Positions 44,656 through 53,108 of a DNA stretch of 64,000 nt are shown here, piece after piece. Made by a program: the position numbers and the translations under genes. The stretch covers positions 310,001-374,000 of the forward strand of contig NZ_VDMS01000004.1 of assembly GCF_006346395.1 (NCBI RefSeq). Direction: 5' to 3'. The notes beneath the pieces were generated by a model that did no database searches, was not told where the DNA came from, and saw nothing but the letters and a program-made list of their open reading frames with translations. This DNA comes from Nocardioides plantarum (GTDB taxonomy: Bacteria > Actinomycetota > Actinomycetes > Propionibacteriales > Nocardioidaceae). Positions within the stretch are counted from its first letter, which is position 1, and each line of letters opens with the position of its first letter.

Positions 44656-45465
44656 ATGGGGATCACCAGGCTGCGCTGGGGGCTGCTCGCGCTCGCCCTG
44701 CTGCTGCTGACGTCCGGATGTGCCCAGCTGGGCGCCCAGATGGACGGCGCCGAGCAGGACGGCGCGGGGTCCTCCGCCTCGGTCGACACCCACGTGCTCG
44801 AGACCGTCGAGTGGGGTCAGGTCAACGGGCTGCTGTCGGTCCTGGTCCGCAACACCACCGACCGGGTGCTGCGTCACGCCGACGCCGTCATCAGCGTCAA
44901 GGGCAGGGACGGCACCGCGCTCGGCTCCACCGCCGCGAGCACCATCGAGGGCCGCTGCTGCACCGCGATCGAGGTCGCCCCGGGCGCCTCGTTCGGGTTC
45001 TACTTCTACCTCGACGACGCCGCCTCGGTCGGGCAGGTCGACGTGACCTACAAGAACGTCCTGTGGGCCGCAGCCGGTCGGACCCGGTCCAGCCAGACCA
45101 GCATCGCCCCGCTGCGGCTGCAGGACAACGCGGCCGGCACGTTGCTGGTGGCCGACGTCACCACCAAGGGAGACCCGATCGACGCCGCCGTCGTCCAGGC
45201 CCTGATCGATGGTCCCGACGGCAAGTTCCTCGCGGTCATCTCCGGGACGTGGTTCTGCTTCGCGCCGGGCGCGGTGCCCGACCGGATCAAGATGCAGCTC
45301 TACACGAAGGTGCCTCGCGGAAGCACCGTGAGGTCGGTGACGGCGTTCCCGCTGCCGGACAAGGACGCGGCCGCCGAGAGCGCTGGCCGTGCCAACCTTC
45401 AGGGGTCGTGCGACCCCCAGGGCGATGACTCCGGTCGGGCCGCCGAGCCGGACGCCAGCTCGTAG
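44656..45465 (+). CDS. lipoprotein of unknown function next to the glycan operon
   Basis: A 269-aa lipoprotein: signal peptide RLRWGLLALALLLLTSGC with lipobox TSGC (about residues 16-19). The mature part looks like one or two beta-sandwich domains (SVLVRNTTDRVLRHADAVISVKGRDG...; a CC pair in GRCCTAIEV). The ATG at 44656 follows a G-run by 7 nt. A TAGGAT -10-like box lies at 44578-44583. Its position divergent to the glycan operon suggests a surface or envelope role. The family is not recognised. Confidence 0.7.
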   Translation: MGITRLRWGLLALALLLLTSGCAQLGAQMDGAEQDGAGSSASVDTHVLETVEWGQVNGLLSVLVRNTTDRVLRHADAVISVKGRDGTALGSTAASTIEGRCCTAIEVAPGASFGFYFYLDDAASVGQVDVTYKNVLWAAAGRTRSSQTSIAPLRLQDNAAGTLLVADVTTKGDPIDAAVVQALIDGPDGKFLAVISGTWFCFAPGAVPDRIKMQLYTKVPRGSTVRSVTAFPLPDKDAAAESAGRANLQGSCDPQGDDSGRAAEPDASS

Positions 45466-45510
45466 GACCGGCCGACGTGGGCGCCCGGGGGCATCCGACG
45501 CGCTGGCGAC

Positions 45511-46545
45511 CTACATCGGCGGTGACCGGAACAGCCACCCGAGCGGTCGCGCGGCGTCGTCGTAGGGCCTCTGGTCCTCGTCGCGCTCGCGGTCGATCGT
45601 GATGGTGTCGGCGTCACCGGCCCCGTCGACCGTCGTGGCCGCGTCGTCGTCCGTCGACTGCGCGGTGGCGTCGGTGCGGGCCCGGACGAGCGTGGCACCC
45701 AGCGAGGAGGACGCCGCGAAGGAGGCGGCGTGGTCGAAGGCGTCCAGGTCGTCGCGGGAGTCGGTGTCGTCGGCGGCGGCATCGGCGTCGGCGTCGGCGT
45801 CAGCGGCGCGGTCCCGGCCGTCCGCGTCGACCCGGCCGTCACCGGGGGCGGACGACTCGGCCGCGTCGGTCCGGTCATCGTCGTCCGGCGCCGCGGAGCC
45901 GTGATCGGCGTCGTCCTCGGCGTCGAGAGGCGGGGTCGTGACCAGCGTCATCCGCGCCGGGGGCGTCGAGGGCGCAGCCGCGTCCCCACGGGCGCCGAGA
46001 TCGTGGACGGGGCGACCGGTGTCGACCGGGTCGCCCGTGGTCTCGACGAACAACGACGGCAACCGGGTGGTCTCCTCGAGGGCGTCCACCGCATCGTCCA
46101 GGGCGGCGCGCAGGGCGGCGAGCCGGATGTCGACCTCCGCGCGGCGGGTCTCGAGTGCCTCGCGCGCGGCCGTGACCTCACCGCGGATGCTGTCCTGCGC
46201 ATCGCGACGGGCCCAGGCGTCGAACTCGGCGGCGTCGGCGTGAGCATCGGCGAGCACCTGCTCGGCGTCCTCACGCGCGCGCGCCACGATCCCGAGGGCC
46301 TGCTCACGGGCCTGCTGCACGATCTGCTGGGCCTCGGACGCGGCCTCCTCGGCCAGGGTCGCCGCGGCGGCGCGCGCCTGGTCGAGCACCTGCGTCGCCT
46401 CGGAGAGTGCGATCGAGCGCCGCTCGCCGGCCTCGGCCAGCGCACGCTCGGCCTCCTGCCGCATGGCGAGGGCCTCGTGCAGGACGTCGGCTCCCACCTC
46501 CCCCGCGCGCAGGGCTGACTTGCTGATCATCGGCTTGTCGGGCAT
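45511..46545 (-). CDS. coiled-coil protein with long acidic tail
   Basis: A 344-aa protein. Residues about 10-170 form a long Ala/Glu/Arg-rich coiled coil (EALAMRQEAERALAEAGERR; EEAASEAQQIVQQAREQALG) reminiscent of DivIVA or ATP-synthase b-subunit helices. The rest is disordered and acidic, with an ADADADADAAADD run. It has no transmembrane segment. It may be a scaffold at the cell pole or for the glycan machinery, but nothing proves this. The ATG at 46545 follows AGAGG closely; a 12-bp palindrome CTCTAGCTAGAG lies just upstream. Confidence 0.65.
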   Translation of the reverse strand: MPDKPMISKSALRAGEVGADVLHEALAMRQEAERALAEAGERRSIALSEATQVLDQARAAAATLAEEAASEAQQIVQQAREQALGIVARAREDAEQVLADAHADAAEFDAWARRDAQDSIRGEVTAAREALETRRAEVDIRLAALRAALDDAVDALEETTRLPSLFVETTGDPVDTGRPVHDLGARGDAAAPSTPPARMTLVTTPPLDAEDDADHGSAAPDDDDRTDAAESSAPGDGRVDADGRDRAADADADADAAADDTDSRDDLDAFDHAASFAASSSLGATLVRARTDATAQSTDDDAATTVDGAGDADTITIDRERDEDQRPYDDAARPLGWLFRSPPM

Positions 46546-46695
46546 GACACCTCTAGCTAGAGCGGAACTGGTGGCCGCGGGCTCCGAGCTGGCCTCGTCG
46601 TCGTATCCGGTCAACCGTACCCGGCAGGACCCGGCCGCAATCCCCGCGCGAGGAGGCTTCTTCGACGGCCCCTCGGCGCGCCGTACTCTGCACGC

Positions 46696-47730
46696 GTGAC
46701 GAGTCCCCCACCGAACGACGCCACCTGGCGAGAGCTGACGTCGTGGGGGGTCCACGGGCCCGACTGGGACTCCCTGGTGGGATCGGCCGAGCGGCCCATC
46801 CCCTTCCTGCGGCGGTGGTGGCTCGATGCCAGCGCCTCCCCGCGGCGGCGCTACCTGCTGGTCACCCGGGGCTCGCAGCTCGTCGGCGGGGCCGCGCTCG
46901 ACGTCGACCGGGTCGGGGGGATACGGCGGGTCCGCTTCGCCGGCCAGGGGGTCCTGTGTCCCGACCACCTCGACCTGCTCGCGCGCCCCGGTCACGAGGG
47001 CGCCGTGGCCGACGCGTTCGCGTCCTGGCTGCAGCGACTGGGGCCGTGCGTCCTCGACCTCGACGGCCTGGTGCCCGCGTCGCTGGTGTCGCGGGCCGTG
47101 GGGGTGGAGTCCCGGCGCACCGAGACGGCGCCGTACGGCGTGCTCCCGGGCTCGGGTCAGCAGTGGATGGCCGAGCGGTCGTCGTCGTTCCGTCGCTCCG
47201 TACGACGCTCGACGAAGGCCCTGGCCGAGACCGGGCTCCGGGCCGAGCGGGTCGGCCCCGACGGTGTCGCTCGCGCGCTCGACGACTTCGAGGCGCTGCA
47301 CGCCACCCGTCCCGGGCGCCAGGACCTGCTGGCCGAGATGGGCACGTTGCGGGCCGCCCTGCACGCCGGCCTGCAGCACGACGAGGTCTGGGTGCACCGG
47401 TTGGGCGACGACGACGTGACGGTCGCCGTCAGCATCGCCTTCGTGCTCGGCGACCGCATCTCGCTCTACCAGGTCGCGCGCTCGACCGACCCCGACCACG
47501 ACGGCGCCGGGACCGCCCTGCTCGCACACGTCATCGCGGCGGCGGCCGACGCTGGTGTCGGCAGTGCCGACCTGCTGCGCGGCGGCGAGGACTACAAGTC
47601 GTCGTTCGTCGCCTCGGCACACGAGGTGCACCGGATCCGAGCCGGTCGGGGCCGGTCGGGGCGCGCCGCCGTCGCGGCGGTCGAGGTCGCCGCCCGGAGC
47701 CGACGCCGGCTACGGGCCCGTCTCGGGTAG
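46696..47730 (+). CDS. CelD/BcsL-type GNAT acetyltransferase
   Basis: A 344-aa protein of the FemAB/BioF2-like acyltransferase group often found in glycan clusters. The N-terminal half (WDSLVGSAERPIPFLRRWWLDAS) and the C-terminal GNAT half (about 180-300: SFRRSVRRSTKALAETGLRAERV ... YQVARSTDPDHDGAGTALLAHVIAAAADAG ... LLRGGEDYKSSF) match the CelD/BcsL layout. It probably acylates a sugar or lipid-linked intermediate. TACTCT lies 6 nt before the GTG (leaderless type). Confidence 0.78.
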   Translation: MTSPPPNDATWRELTSWGVHGPDWDSLVGSAERPIPFLRRWWLDASASPRRRYLLVTRGSQLVGGAALDVDRVGGIRRVRFAGQGVLCPDHLDLLARPGHEGAVADAFASWLQRLGPCVLDLDGLVPASLVSRAVGVESRRTETAPYGVLPGSGQQWMAERSSSFRRSVRRSTKALAETGLRAERVGPDGVARALDDFEALHATRPGRQDLLAEMGTLRAALHAGLQHDEVWVHRLGDDDVTVAVSIAFVLGDRISLYQVARSTDPDHDGAGTALLAHVIAAAADAGVGSADLLRGGEDYKSSFVASAHEVHRIRAGRGRSGRAAVAAVEVAARSRRRLRARLG

Positions 47731-47731
47731 G

Positions 47732-48586
47732 TCAGGCGGGGGTACGGCGGACGCGTGCGCGTGCGGCGGTGGCCCCGCGCATCACGGCGGCCTTGGCCCG
47801 GTCGGCGCGAGGGCGGGTGCCGTAGGGCGGCGGGGCGAGGCGCAGCCGGCGCAGGTGGTGGTTGAGCACCTGCACCGCGGCCTCGTCGCTGTTGTCGCGG
47901 GTGAAGAAGGCGACGGTCATCGACAGCGAGGGCGCCCCGTGGTTGGTGATCCAGTGGGGGGTGAACGGCGGGATGTAGACGCCCACGCCCGAGGAGAGCT
48001 CCTCGGCGCGCGTCTGCTCGGGCATCGTGTCGAGCCGGCCGTAGACGCCCTCCCAGTAGCGCTTGACCTCGACCTCGCGGTGAGCGTCGTCGTCGAAGCG
48101 CCCCAGACCGAGGGTGCGGGTGCCGCGCAGCTGCATGCACAGGCTCTGCTCGATGTCGAAGTGTGCCGAGGTGACGGCACCGGGCGAGCTGGCGAACAGG
48201 AAGCCAGCGCGCCGGGTGATGCTCTCGGGGTCGATGCCGCCGGAGAGGGCGACCTCGCGCACGACGGTGTCGACGAGCTCGCTGTAGTCGGGCAGCTGCT
48301 CGATGTTGAGCAGGTTAAACCAGGCGTCGTTGCTCTCCAGGTCGCGGATCTGCTCGGCGACGACCTTGCGGTCCAGCCGCCGGGTGCTGTCGGTCTGGCT
48401 GTGCACCAGCGGCTTGGCCGCGAGCTCGGCGGTCACCGAGTCGTCCGGCAGCCGGGTCGCCAGCTCGGCGATGGCCTCCAGGGAGAGCAGAGGATGGTCT
48501 GCCAGGCCGTGCCGGAACGCCTGCGGCTCACGCCGACCCAGCCGGGTGGCGAAGTCGGGGGCCATCTGCGGCCAAGTGGTCGCCAT
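47732..48586 (-). CDS. cupin/JmjC-like oxygenase
   Basis: A 284-aa protein with a cupin-type JmjC fold. The candidate iron ligands are H and D in SAHFDIEQSLCMQLRG and His in YIPPFTPHWITNHG, followed by SLSMTVAFFTRD. Relatives are 2-oxoglutarate-dependent hydroxylases of proteins or small molecules. The ATG at 48586 has GGAG 6 nt upstream. Its stop is 1 nt from the stop of the convergent acetyltransferase gene. Confidence 0.75.
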   Translation of the reverse strand: MATTWPQMAPDFATRLGRREPQAFRHGLADHPLLSLEAIAELATRLPDDSVTAELAAKPLVHSQTDSTRRLDRKVVAEQIRDLESNDAWFNLLNIEQLPDYSELVDTVVREVALSGGIDPESITRRAGFLFASSPGAVTSAHFDIEQSLCMQLRGTRTLGLGRFDDDAHREVEVKRYWEGVYGRLDTMPEQTRAEELSSGVGVYIPPFTPHWITNHGAPSLSMTVAFFTRDNSDEAAVQVLNHHLRRLRLAPPPYGTRPRADRAKAAVMRGATAARARVRRTPA

Positions 48587-48656
48587 GTCCTGCTCCTCTG
48601 TGATCGGGGACCGAGGCGCGTCCAGACCACCCCCCGGTACGTCAAGCGTATCCGGA

Positions 48657-49547
48657 TCAGACCGGAACATTCAGGTGGAACGAATATCCGTCGGTCGCCG
48701 AGCCCGTCACCGTGGGGAGCTGCAGGGAGTACCCGTCGGAGAACACGTTGTCGGTGCCGAGGCTCACGCCGGCGAACGTGGCGGCGCTGGCGTCGTAGCC
48801 GTCGGCCACGCCGTAGACCTCGCGGCACGTGGCCTCCGGGATCGCGAGCTGCGAGGTACGCAGCTTGTTCTCCGCGGCGGTCGCGACGTCCAGGCTCGGG
48901 TAGACCTCGAAGTGCATGTGCGGCCAGCGGCCGGCGTAGCAGCCCGGGAAGACGGTGGTGAACTCGACGACCCCCGAGCCGTCGCTGACCTGGACGCCGC
49001 GCAGGTAGTTCTCGGCGACGACCTCGTCGTCGTACATCGAGTAGTGGCCGTCGCGGTCGCAGTGCCACAGGTAGACCGCCGCCCCGCTGAGGACGGTGGC
49101 GTCGTCACCCTGGAGGTCGTAGACCTTCATCCGCACCGTGACGGGGACGCCCTCGGCGACACCACGACCGGTGCCGAAGCTGCTGGTCAGGTCGCTGCGC
49201 ACGACGCCGGACTCGCCCAGCACGTCGGGGCCGTTGGAGCCGTCGCCCGGGTAGGGGCCGGCGGTCTCCTCGGGGATCTCGCCCGCGGCGACCTCGACCC
49301 CGCTGCCCGTGCCGTCGGGCGGGGCCCCGCCCGGACCGCCCGAGGGCCCGGCGGACGACGTCGGGTCGCTGGCCGTGCCGGCGTCGTCGGTGGAGCACCC
49401 GACGATCGCGACGGCACCGAGGCCGCCGACGAGGCCCAGGAGGCCCCGGCGCCCGAAGGAGCGCCGCTGCTCGGCCAGCCGGGCCAGGTCGTGGGTCAGG
49501 CCGAGGTCGTGCTCCTCGACGTCGTCGGATCGGTGCTGGTTGCTCAT
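48657..49547 (-). CDS. secreted intradiol-dioxygenase-like lipoprotein (Tat-type signal)
   Basis: A 296-aa protein. A long N-terminal region precedes a Tat-like signal with twin Arg and lipobox (RRSFGRRGLLGLVGGLGAVAIVGC). After a Gly/Pro/Ser linker comes an intradiol ring-cleavage dioxygenase fold. YLWHCDRDGHYSMYD supplies a Tyr and His, and GCYAGRWPHMHFEVY supplies a Tyr and the HxH pair expected to bind ferric iron. Export via Tat would allow cofactor loading inside the cell. Exported members of this family are known, but the substrate is not. Position near the glycan region gives no clear clue. Confidence 0.82.
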   Translation of the reverse strand: MSNQHRSDDVEEHDLGLTHDLARLAEQRRSFGRRGLLGLVGGLGAVAIVGCSTDDAGTASDPTSSAGPSGGPGGAPPDGTGSGVEVAAGEIPEETAGPYPGDGSNGPDVLGESGVVRSDLTSSFGTGRGVAEGVPVTVRMKVYDLQGDDATVLSGAAVYLWHCDRDGHYSMYDDEVVAENYLRGVQVSDGSGVVEFTTVFPGCYAGRWPHMHFEVYPSLDVATAAENKLRTSQLAIPEATCREVYGVADGYDASAATFAGVSLGTDNVFSDGYSLQLPTVTGSATDGYSFHLNVPV

Positions 49548-49612
49548 GAGGCCAGCATCGGCGCCCGACCTGGGTGCCCGCTGTGCGCGACCGGTGCGGA
49601 CGCCGTACGACG

Positions 49613-51436
49613 TCAGCTGCCGTAGAAGCTCTCGATGAGCTGCTTGTTGTTGGCCTCGACCACGTTGCGCTTGACCTTGAGCGAGGGGGTCAGCTCACCG
49701 GACTCGATGGACAGGTCGTCGCCGAGGATCTCCCACCGCTTGATGGTCTCCCAGCGGTTGAGCTTGGCGTTGAGCTGCTCGATGTAGTCGGCGACGAGGG
49801 CCTTGACCGGCTCGGAGGCCACGACCTCGTTGTAGGACTTGCCGGCCATGCCGTTCTCGTCGGCCCAGCCGGCCATGGCGTCGGGGTCGAGGGTGACCAG
49901 GGCGACCACGAAGTTGCGGTCGTTGCCGAAGACCATGAACTGGCTGGCGTAGGGGCAGATCGTCTTGAACTTGGCCTCGATGGCCGAGGGGGCGATGTAC
50001 TTGCCGCCCGAGGTCTTGAACAGGTCCTTGATCCGGCCGGTGATGGTCAGGAAGCCCTCACTGTCGAGGGAGCCCTTGTCGCCGGTGTGGAGCCAGCCGT
50101 CCTGGTCGAGCGCCTTGGCGGTCTCCTCGGCGTTGTTGTGGTAGCCGGCCATGATGTGCGGGCCGCGCAGGAGCACCTCGTCGCCGTCGCCGATGCGCAC
50201 CTCGCTGCCGGGCAGGGCCTGGCCGACGGTGCCCATCTTGTAGGCGTCGGGGTGGTTGACCGTGGCGCCGGCGGCGTTCTCGGTCATGCCGTAGCCCTCG
50301 AGGATGAGGATGCCGGCGGCGTGGAACCACTGGGCGATCTCGGCGTTGAGCGCCGCCGAGCCCGAGATGAAGAACCGGACCCGACCGCCGAACCGGTCAC
50401 GCACCTTGCTGAAGACCAGCCGGTCGAACAGGGCGTGCTGGACCTTGAGCGGGAGCGGCACCGAGGCGCCGGTGCGCTTCAGCTCGTCGACCTTGGCGCC
50501 GACGGCGAAGGCCCGGTTGAAGATCTTCTCCTTCAGGCCGCCCTCGCTCGCCGTCATGGTGACGATGCGGCCGTAGGCCTTCTCGAAGATGCGCGGTGCT
50601 GCGCCCATGAAGGTGGGCTTCACGATGCCGAGGTTGTCGACGATCTTGTCGACCCGGCCGTCGATGGCGGTGGCGAAGCCGCACGCCAGCTGGGTGGAGA
50701 GCAGCACCTTGCCGAACGAGTGGGCCATGGGCAGCCAGAGGAACTGCAGGTCGCTCTCGTCGAGGATGTGCTGGGCCTTGATCGCGGCGCCCTCGTAGAC
50801 CCAGGCGCGGTGGGTCAGGCGCACGCCCTTGGGACGCCCGGTCGTGCCGGAGGTGTAGATGAGGGTCGCGAGCTGGTCGGCCGGGATCTTCTCCGCGGTC
50901 TGCTCGATCACGCCGGGGTGCTCGGCGAGGTAGGCGTCGCCGAGCTCGGCGAGCGCGTCGAGGGTGATCACCCGGTCACCGTCGGCCGCGCCGTCGAACG
51001 TGATCACCTTGACCAGCCCACCCAGCTCGGACTCCTGCTCACGCAGCTTGGCGAGCTGGCTGTCGTCCTCGGCGAAGACGAACCGCGACTCGGAGTCGCT
51101 CAGGATGTAGCCCGTGTCGTCGGCGTTGGTGCTGGGGTAGACCGTGGTGGTGGCGCCACCGGCGCACATCACCGCCAGGTCGGCGAGGATCCACTCGTAG
51201 CGGGTCCCGGACGCGATGCCGACCCGCTGCTCGGACTCGAGGCCCAGCGACAGCAGGCCCGCTGCCAGGCGCGACACCAGGTCGCCTGCCTGCTGCCAGG
51301 TGACGGACTCCCACGACTCCCCCCGCGGGAAGCGGAACGCCTCGGCTCCGGGTGAGGCCCGGACGCGGTCCAGGAACTGGACCGCGACGTTCGGCGCGAG
51401 GTGGTCGACGAACGAGGAATCGTGGTTGACGGGCAT
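49613..51436 (-). CDS. long-chain acyl-CoA synthetase (FadD15 type)
   Basis: A 607-aa AMP-forming ligase that activates fatty acids to acyl-CoA. Motifs: the P-loop YTSGTTGRPKGV, ILEGYGMTENAAGATVN, the hinge DKGSLDSEGFLTITGRIKD, and the C-terminal catalytic Lys region LTPSLKVKRN. The length and motifs fit the FadD15/ACSL group. The ATG at 51436 has CGGAG about 6 nt upstream. TAGGTT on the minus strand (51483-51488) could be its -10. Confidence 0.93.
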   Translation of the reverse strand: MPVNHDSSFVDHLAPNVAVQFLDRVRASPGAEAFRFPRGESWESVTWQQAGDLVSRLAAGLLSLGLESEQRVGIASGTRYEWILADLAVMCAGGATTTVYPSTNADDTGYILSDSESRFVFAEDDSQLAKLREQESELGGLVKVITFDGAADGDRVITLDALAELGDAYLAEHPGVIEQTAEKIPADQLATLIYTSGTTGRPKGVRLTHRAWVYEGAAIKAQHILDESDLQFLWLPMAHSFGKVLLSTQLACGFATAIDGRVDKIVDNLGIVKPTFMGAAPRIFEKAYGRIVTMTASEGGLKEKIFNRAFAVGAKVDELKRTGASVPLPLKVQHALFDRLVFSKVRDRFGGRVRFFISGSAALNAEIAQWFHAAGILILEGYGMTENAAGATVNHPDAYKMGTVGQALPGSEVRIGDGDEVLLRGPHIMAGYHNNAEETAKALDQDGWLHTGDKGSLDSEGFLTITGRIKDLFKTSGGKYIAPSAIEAKFKTICPYASQFMVFGNDRNFVVALVTLDPDAMAGWADENGMAGKSYNEVVASEPVKALVADYIEQLNAKLNRWETIKRWEILGDDLSIESGELTPSLKVKRNVVEANNKQLIESFYGS

Positions 51437-51571
51437 GTCTAACTCCGGGTGACGGCCGAGACGGGTGGGGTTTCTGGTGAGTAACCTAGATCACTCCGCC
51501 AGCAGGGGGCCAGCACGGGGCCAGCGCCCCGCCAGCCCGCGGCCGCAACCTCGTGGGCGCGTCCTGACAGG

Positions 51572-52159
51572 TCAACCCCGGGTGGGTGGCGCGAACACCT
51601 CGCCGAACCACGACGCCACCGTCACGTCGGTGCCCGGGCGGTGCACCACCTCGATCGGGTCGCCCACGCGCACCGTGCCGGGCACGACGACCCGCAGGTA
51701 GGCGCCCGGGCGGAGGTCCTGGGCGAACCGTCGGACCCACGCGCGGTCGTCGTACCCGTTGCGCGCGAGCCAGGCCTTGAAGGTCTGGCACGGGGTGCGG
51801 AACATCGTCACCTCGACGACGGCGTGGTCGCCGACGGGGTCGCCGATCCGCCACCGCTCCCCGATCTCGGCGCCGTTGACGTCGAGGCCCTCGGTCGTGA
51901 GGTTCTCGCCGAACATGCCGTCGGGGACGGGCAGCCCGAACGCCTCGGCCCAGCGGTCGAGGTCCTCGCGGGCGAAGGCGTAGGCCGCCTTGGCGGGCCC
52001 GCCGTGGTGCCGGTGGTTGGAGACCTCGTCGCCGTCGAGGCCCAGCGGGCCGAGCGCGACCGGCCCCGCCACCGCGGTCTTGTCGATCGAGGTACGACCG
52101 ATCGCGGTCCACGTCGCCGGGCGGGGGCGACCCACGTTGACCGACACGACCACCGACAC
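51572..52159 (-). CDS. MOSC-domain protein (YiiM family)
   Basis: A 195-aa protein with the MOSC beta-barrel. GLDGDEVSNHRHHGGPAKAAYAF and GMFGENLTTEGLDVN are the family signatures. The conserved Cys of MOSC proteins is in FRTPCQTFKAWL, where it binds the molybdenum cofactor. YiiM-like proteins reduce N-hydroxylated bases such as 6-hydroxylaminopurine. The GTG at 52159 has GGGGAGG 8 nt upstream. It diverges from the Pro-rich membrane protein. Confidence 0.9.
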   Translation of the reverse strand: MSVVVSVNVGRPRPATWTAIGRTSIDKTAVAGPVALGPLGLDGDEVSNHRHHGGPAKAAYAFAREDLDRWAEAFGLPVPDGMFGENLTTEGLDVNGAEIGERWRIGDPVGDHAVVEVTMFRTPCQTFKAWLARNGYDDRAWVRRFAQDLRPGAYLRVVVPGTVRVGDPIEVVHRPGTDVTVASWFGEVFAPPTRG

Positions 52160-52197
52160 GGCACCAGCCTCCCCTCGAGATGACTAGTGTGACGCCT

Positions 52198-53067
52198 GTG
52201 GACTCGGGCCGGGGCAGCGAGGCGCTGGCCGCAGCCCGCGCCGCGGCCAAGGCCCGCCGCGAGGAGGCGCGCGAGCTGGCCGACCAGGCCCGCAAGGAGA
52301 CGTTCGAGCCGGAGCCCGAGCCGGAGGTCGAGCCCGAGCCTGACGCGGAGCCCGAGCCTGACGCGGCGCCGCCCGTCGGGTCGCAGCCCACGCAACCGAC
52401 GCAGCCCGCTCAGCCCACCCACCCCACCCAGCCCACACGGCCCACGCAGCCCGATCCGGCTCAGCGCCCCCCGACCCGCGCCGGGCAGGCACCCACCCCG
52501 CGGCGGGAGGCTGGCGAGCACCCCGGTCCGCGCCCCGACCTCGACCCGGGGAGGCCGTTCGACCCCGGCCAGGTCCGGGCCCGCCGGACCCCCGGCCCGC
52601 GCCCGCCCGTCGCTCCGCGCGAGCCTGACCCCGCCACCGCCGTACCCGCCGTACCCGACCCGTTCTTCGGGCGGGGCGTGCCGTCGCCGTCGCCGTCGCC
52701 GTCGACGAGCGGACCCCGCCCGGCACGCGTGCCCCGGTCACCCCACAGCGGCGCGCCCGCGTGGTACCCACCCCTGGTCGGGGTCTGGGCGGCGGCCTTC
52801 GTCGTGGTCACCACCCTCGACGCCGAGCGGGTCCGCGTGTCCGCCGCGGCGGTCCTGCTGCTGCTGCTCGTCGCCTTCTTCGCCACCCTTCGCGCCCCGG
52901 CGCGCACTCCCCCGACGCTCGCGCCCGCCTCGGCGTACGCCGTCGCGGTGGTCGGCTGCGCGGTGGCGGCGTGGTTCGTGGCCCGCGAGGTGCACCCCGC
53001 GGTCGGCGCCGGTCTCGCGGCGGTGCTGATGACCGGGCTGGTCGCGGCGTACGAGCGGCAGGCCTAG
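52198..53067 (+). CDS. Pro-rich membrane protein of unknown function
   Basis: A 289-aa protein. Residues 1-35 are Ala/Arg/Glu-rich helix; about 36-180 are disordered with EPEPEPEVEPEP and QPTQPTQPAQPTHPTQP repeats. About 185-289 hold roughly four hydrophobic helices (LVGVWAAAFVVVTTL; AAAVLLLLLVAFFATL; YAVAVVGCAVAAWFV; AVLMTGLVAAY). No family is recognised. The GTG at 52198 is preferred because TAGTGT lies 7 nt upstream. Confidence 0.65.
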   Translation: MDSGRGSEALAAARAAAKARREEARELADQARKETFEPEPEPEVEPEPDAEPEPDAAPPVGSQPTQPTQPAQPTHPTQPTRPTQPDPAQRPPTRAGQAPTPRREAGEHPGPRPDLDPGRPFDPGQVRARRTPGPRPPVAPREPDPATAVPAVPDPFFGRGVPSPSPSPSTSGPRPARVPRSPHSGAPAWYPPLVGVWAAAFVVVTTLDAERVRVSAAAVLLLLLVAFFATLRAPARTPPTLAPASAYAVAVVGCAVAAWFVAREVHPAVGAGLAAVLMTGLVAAYERQA

Positions 53068-53086
53068 CCGGGGCATGTCACCCCGG
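53068..53086. terminator. short hairpin between convergent genes
   Basis: CCGGGG (53068-53073) pairs with CCCCGG (53081-53086) across a 7-nt loop, directly after the stop of the Pro-rich protein gene. There is no T-run. Confidence 0.5.
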
Positions 53087-53108
53087 GGCCCGCTCGGGCC
53101 GAGCCGGC

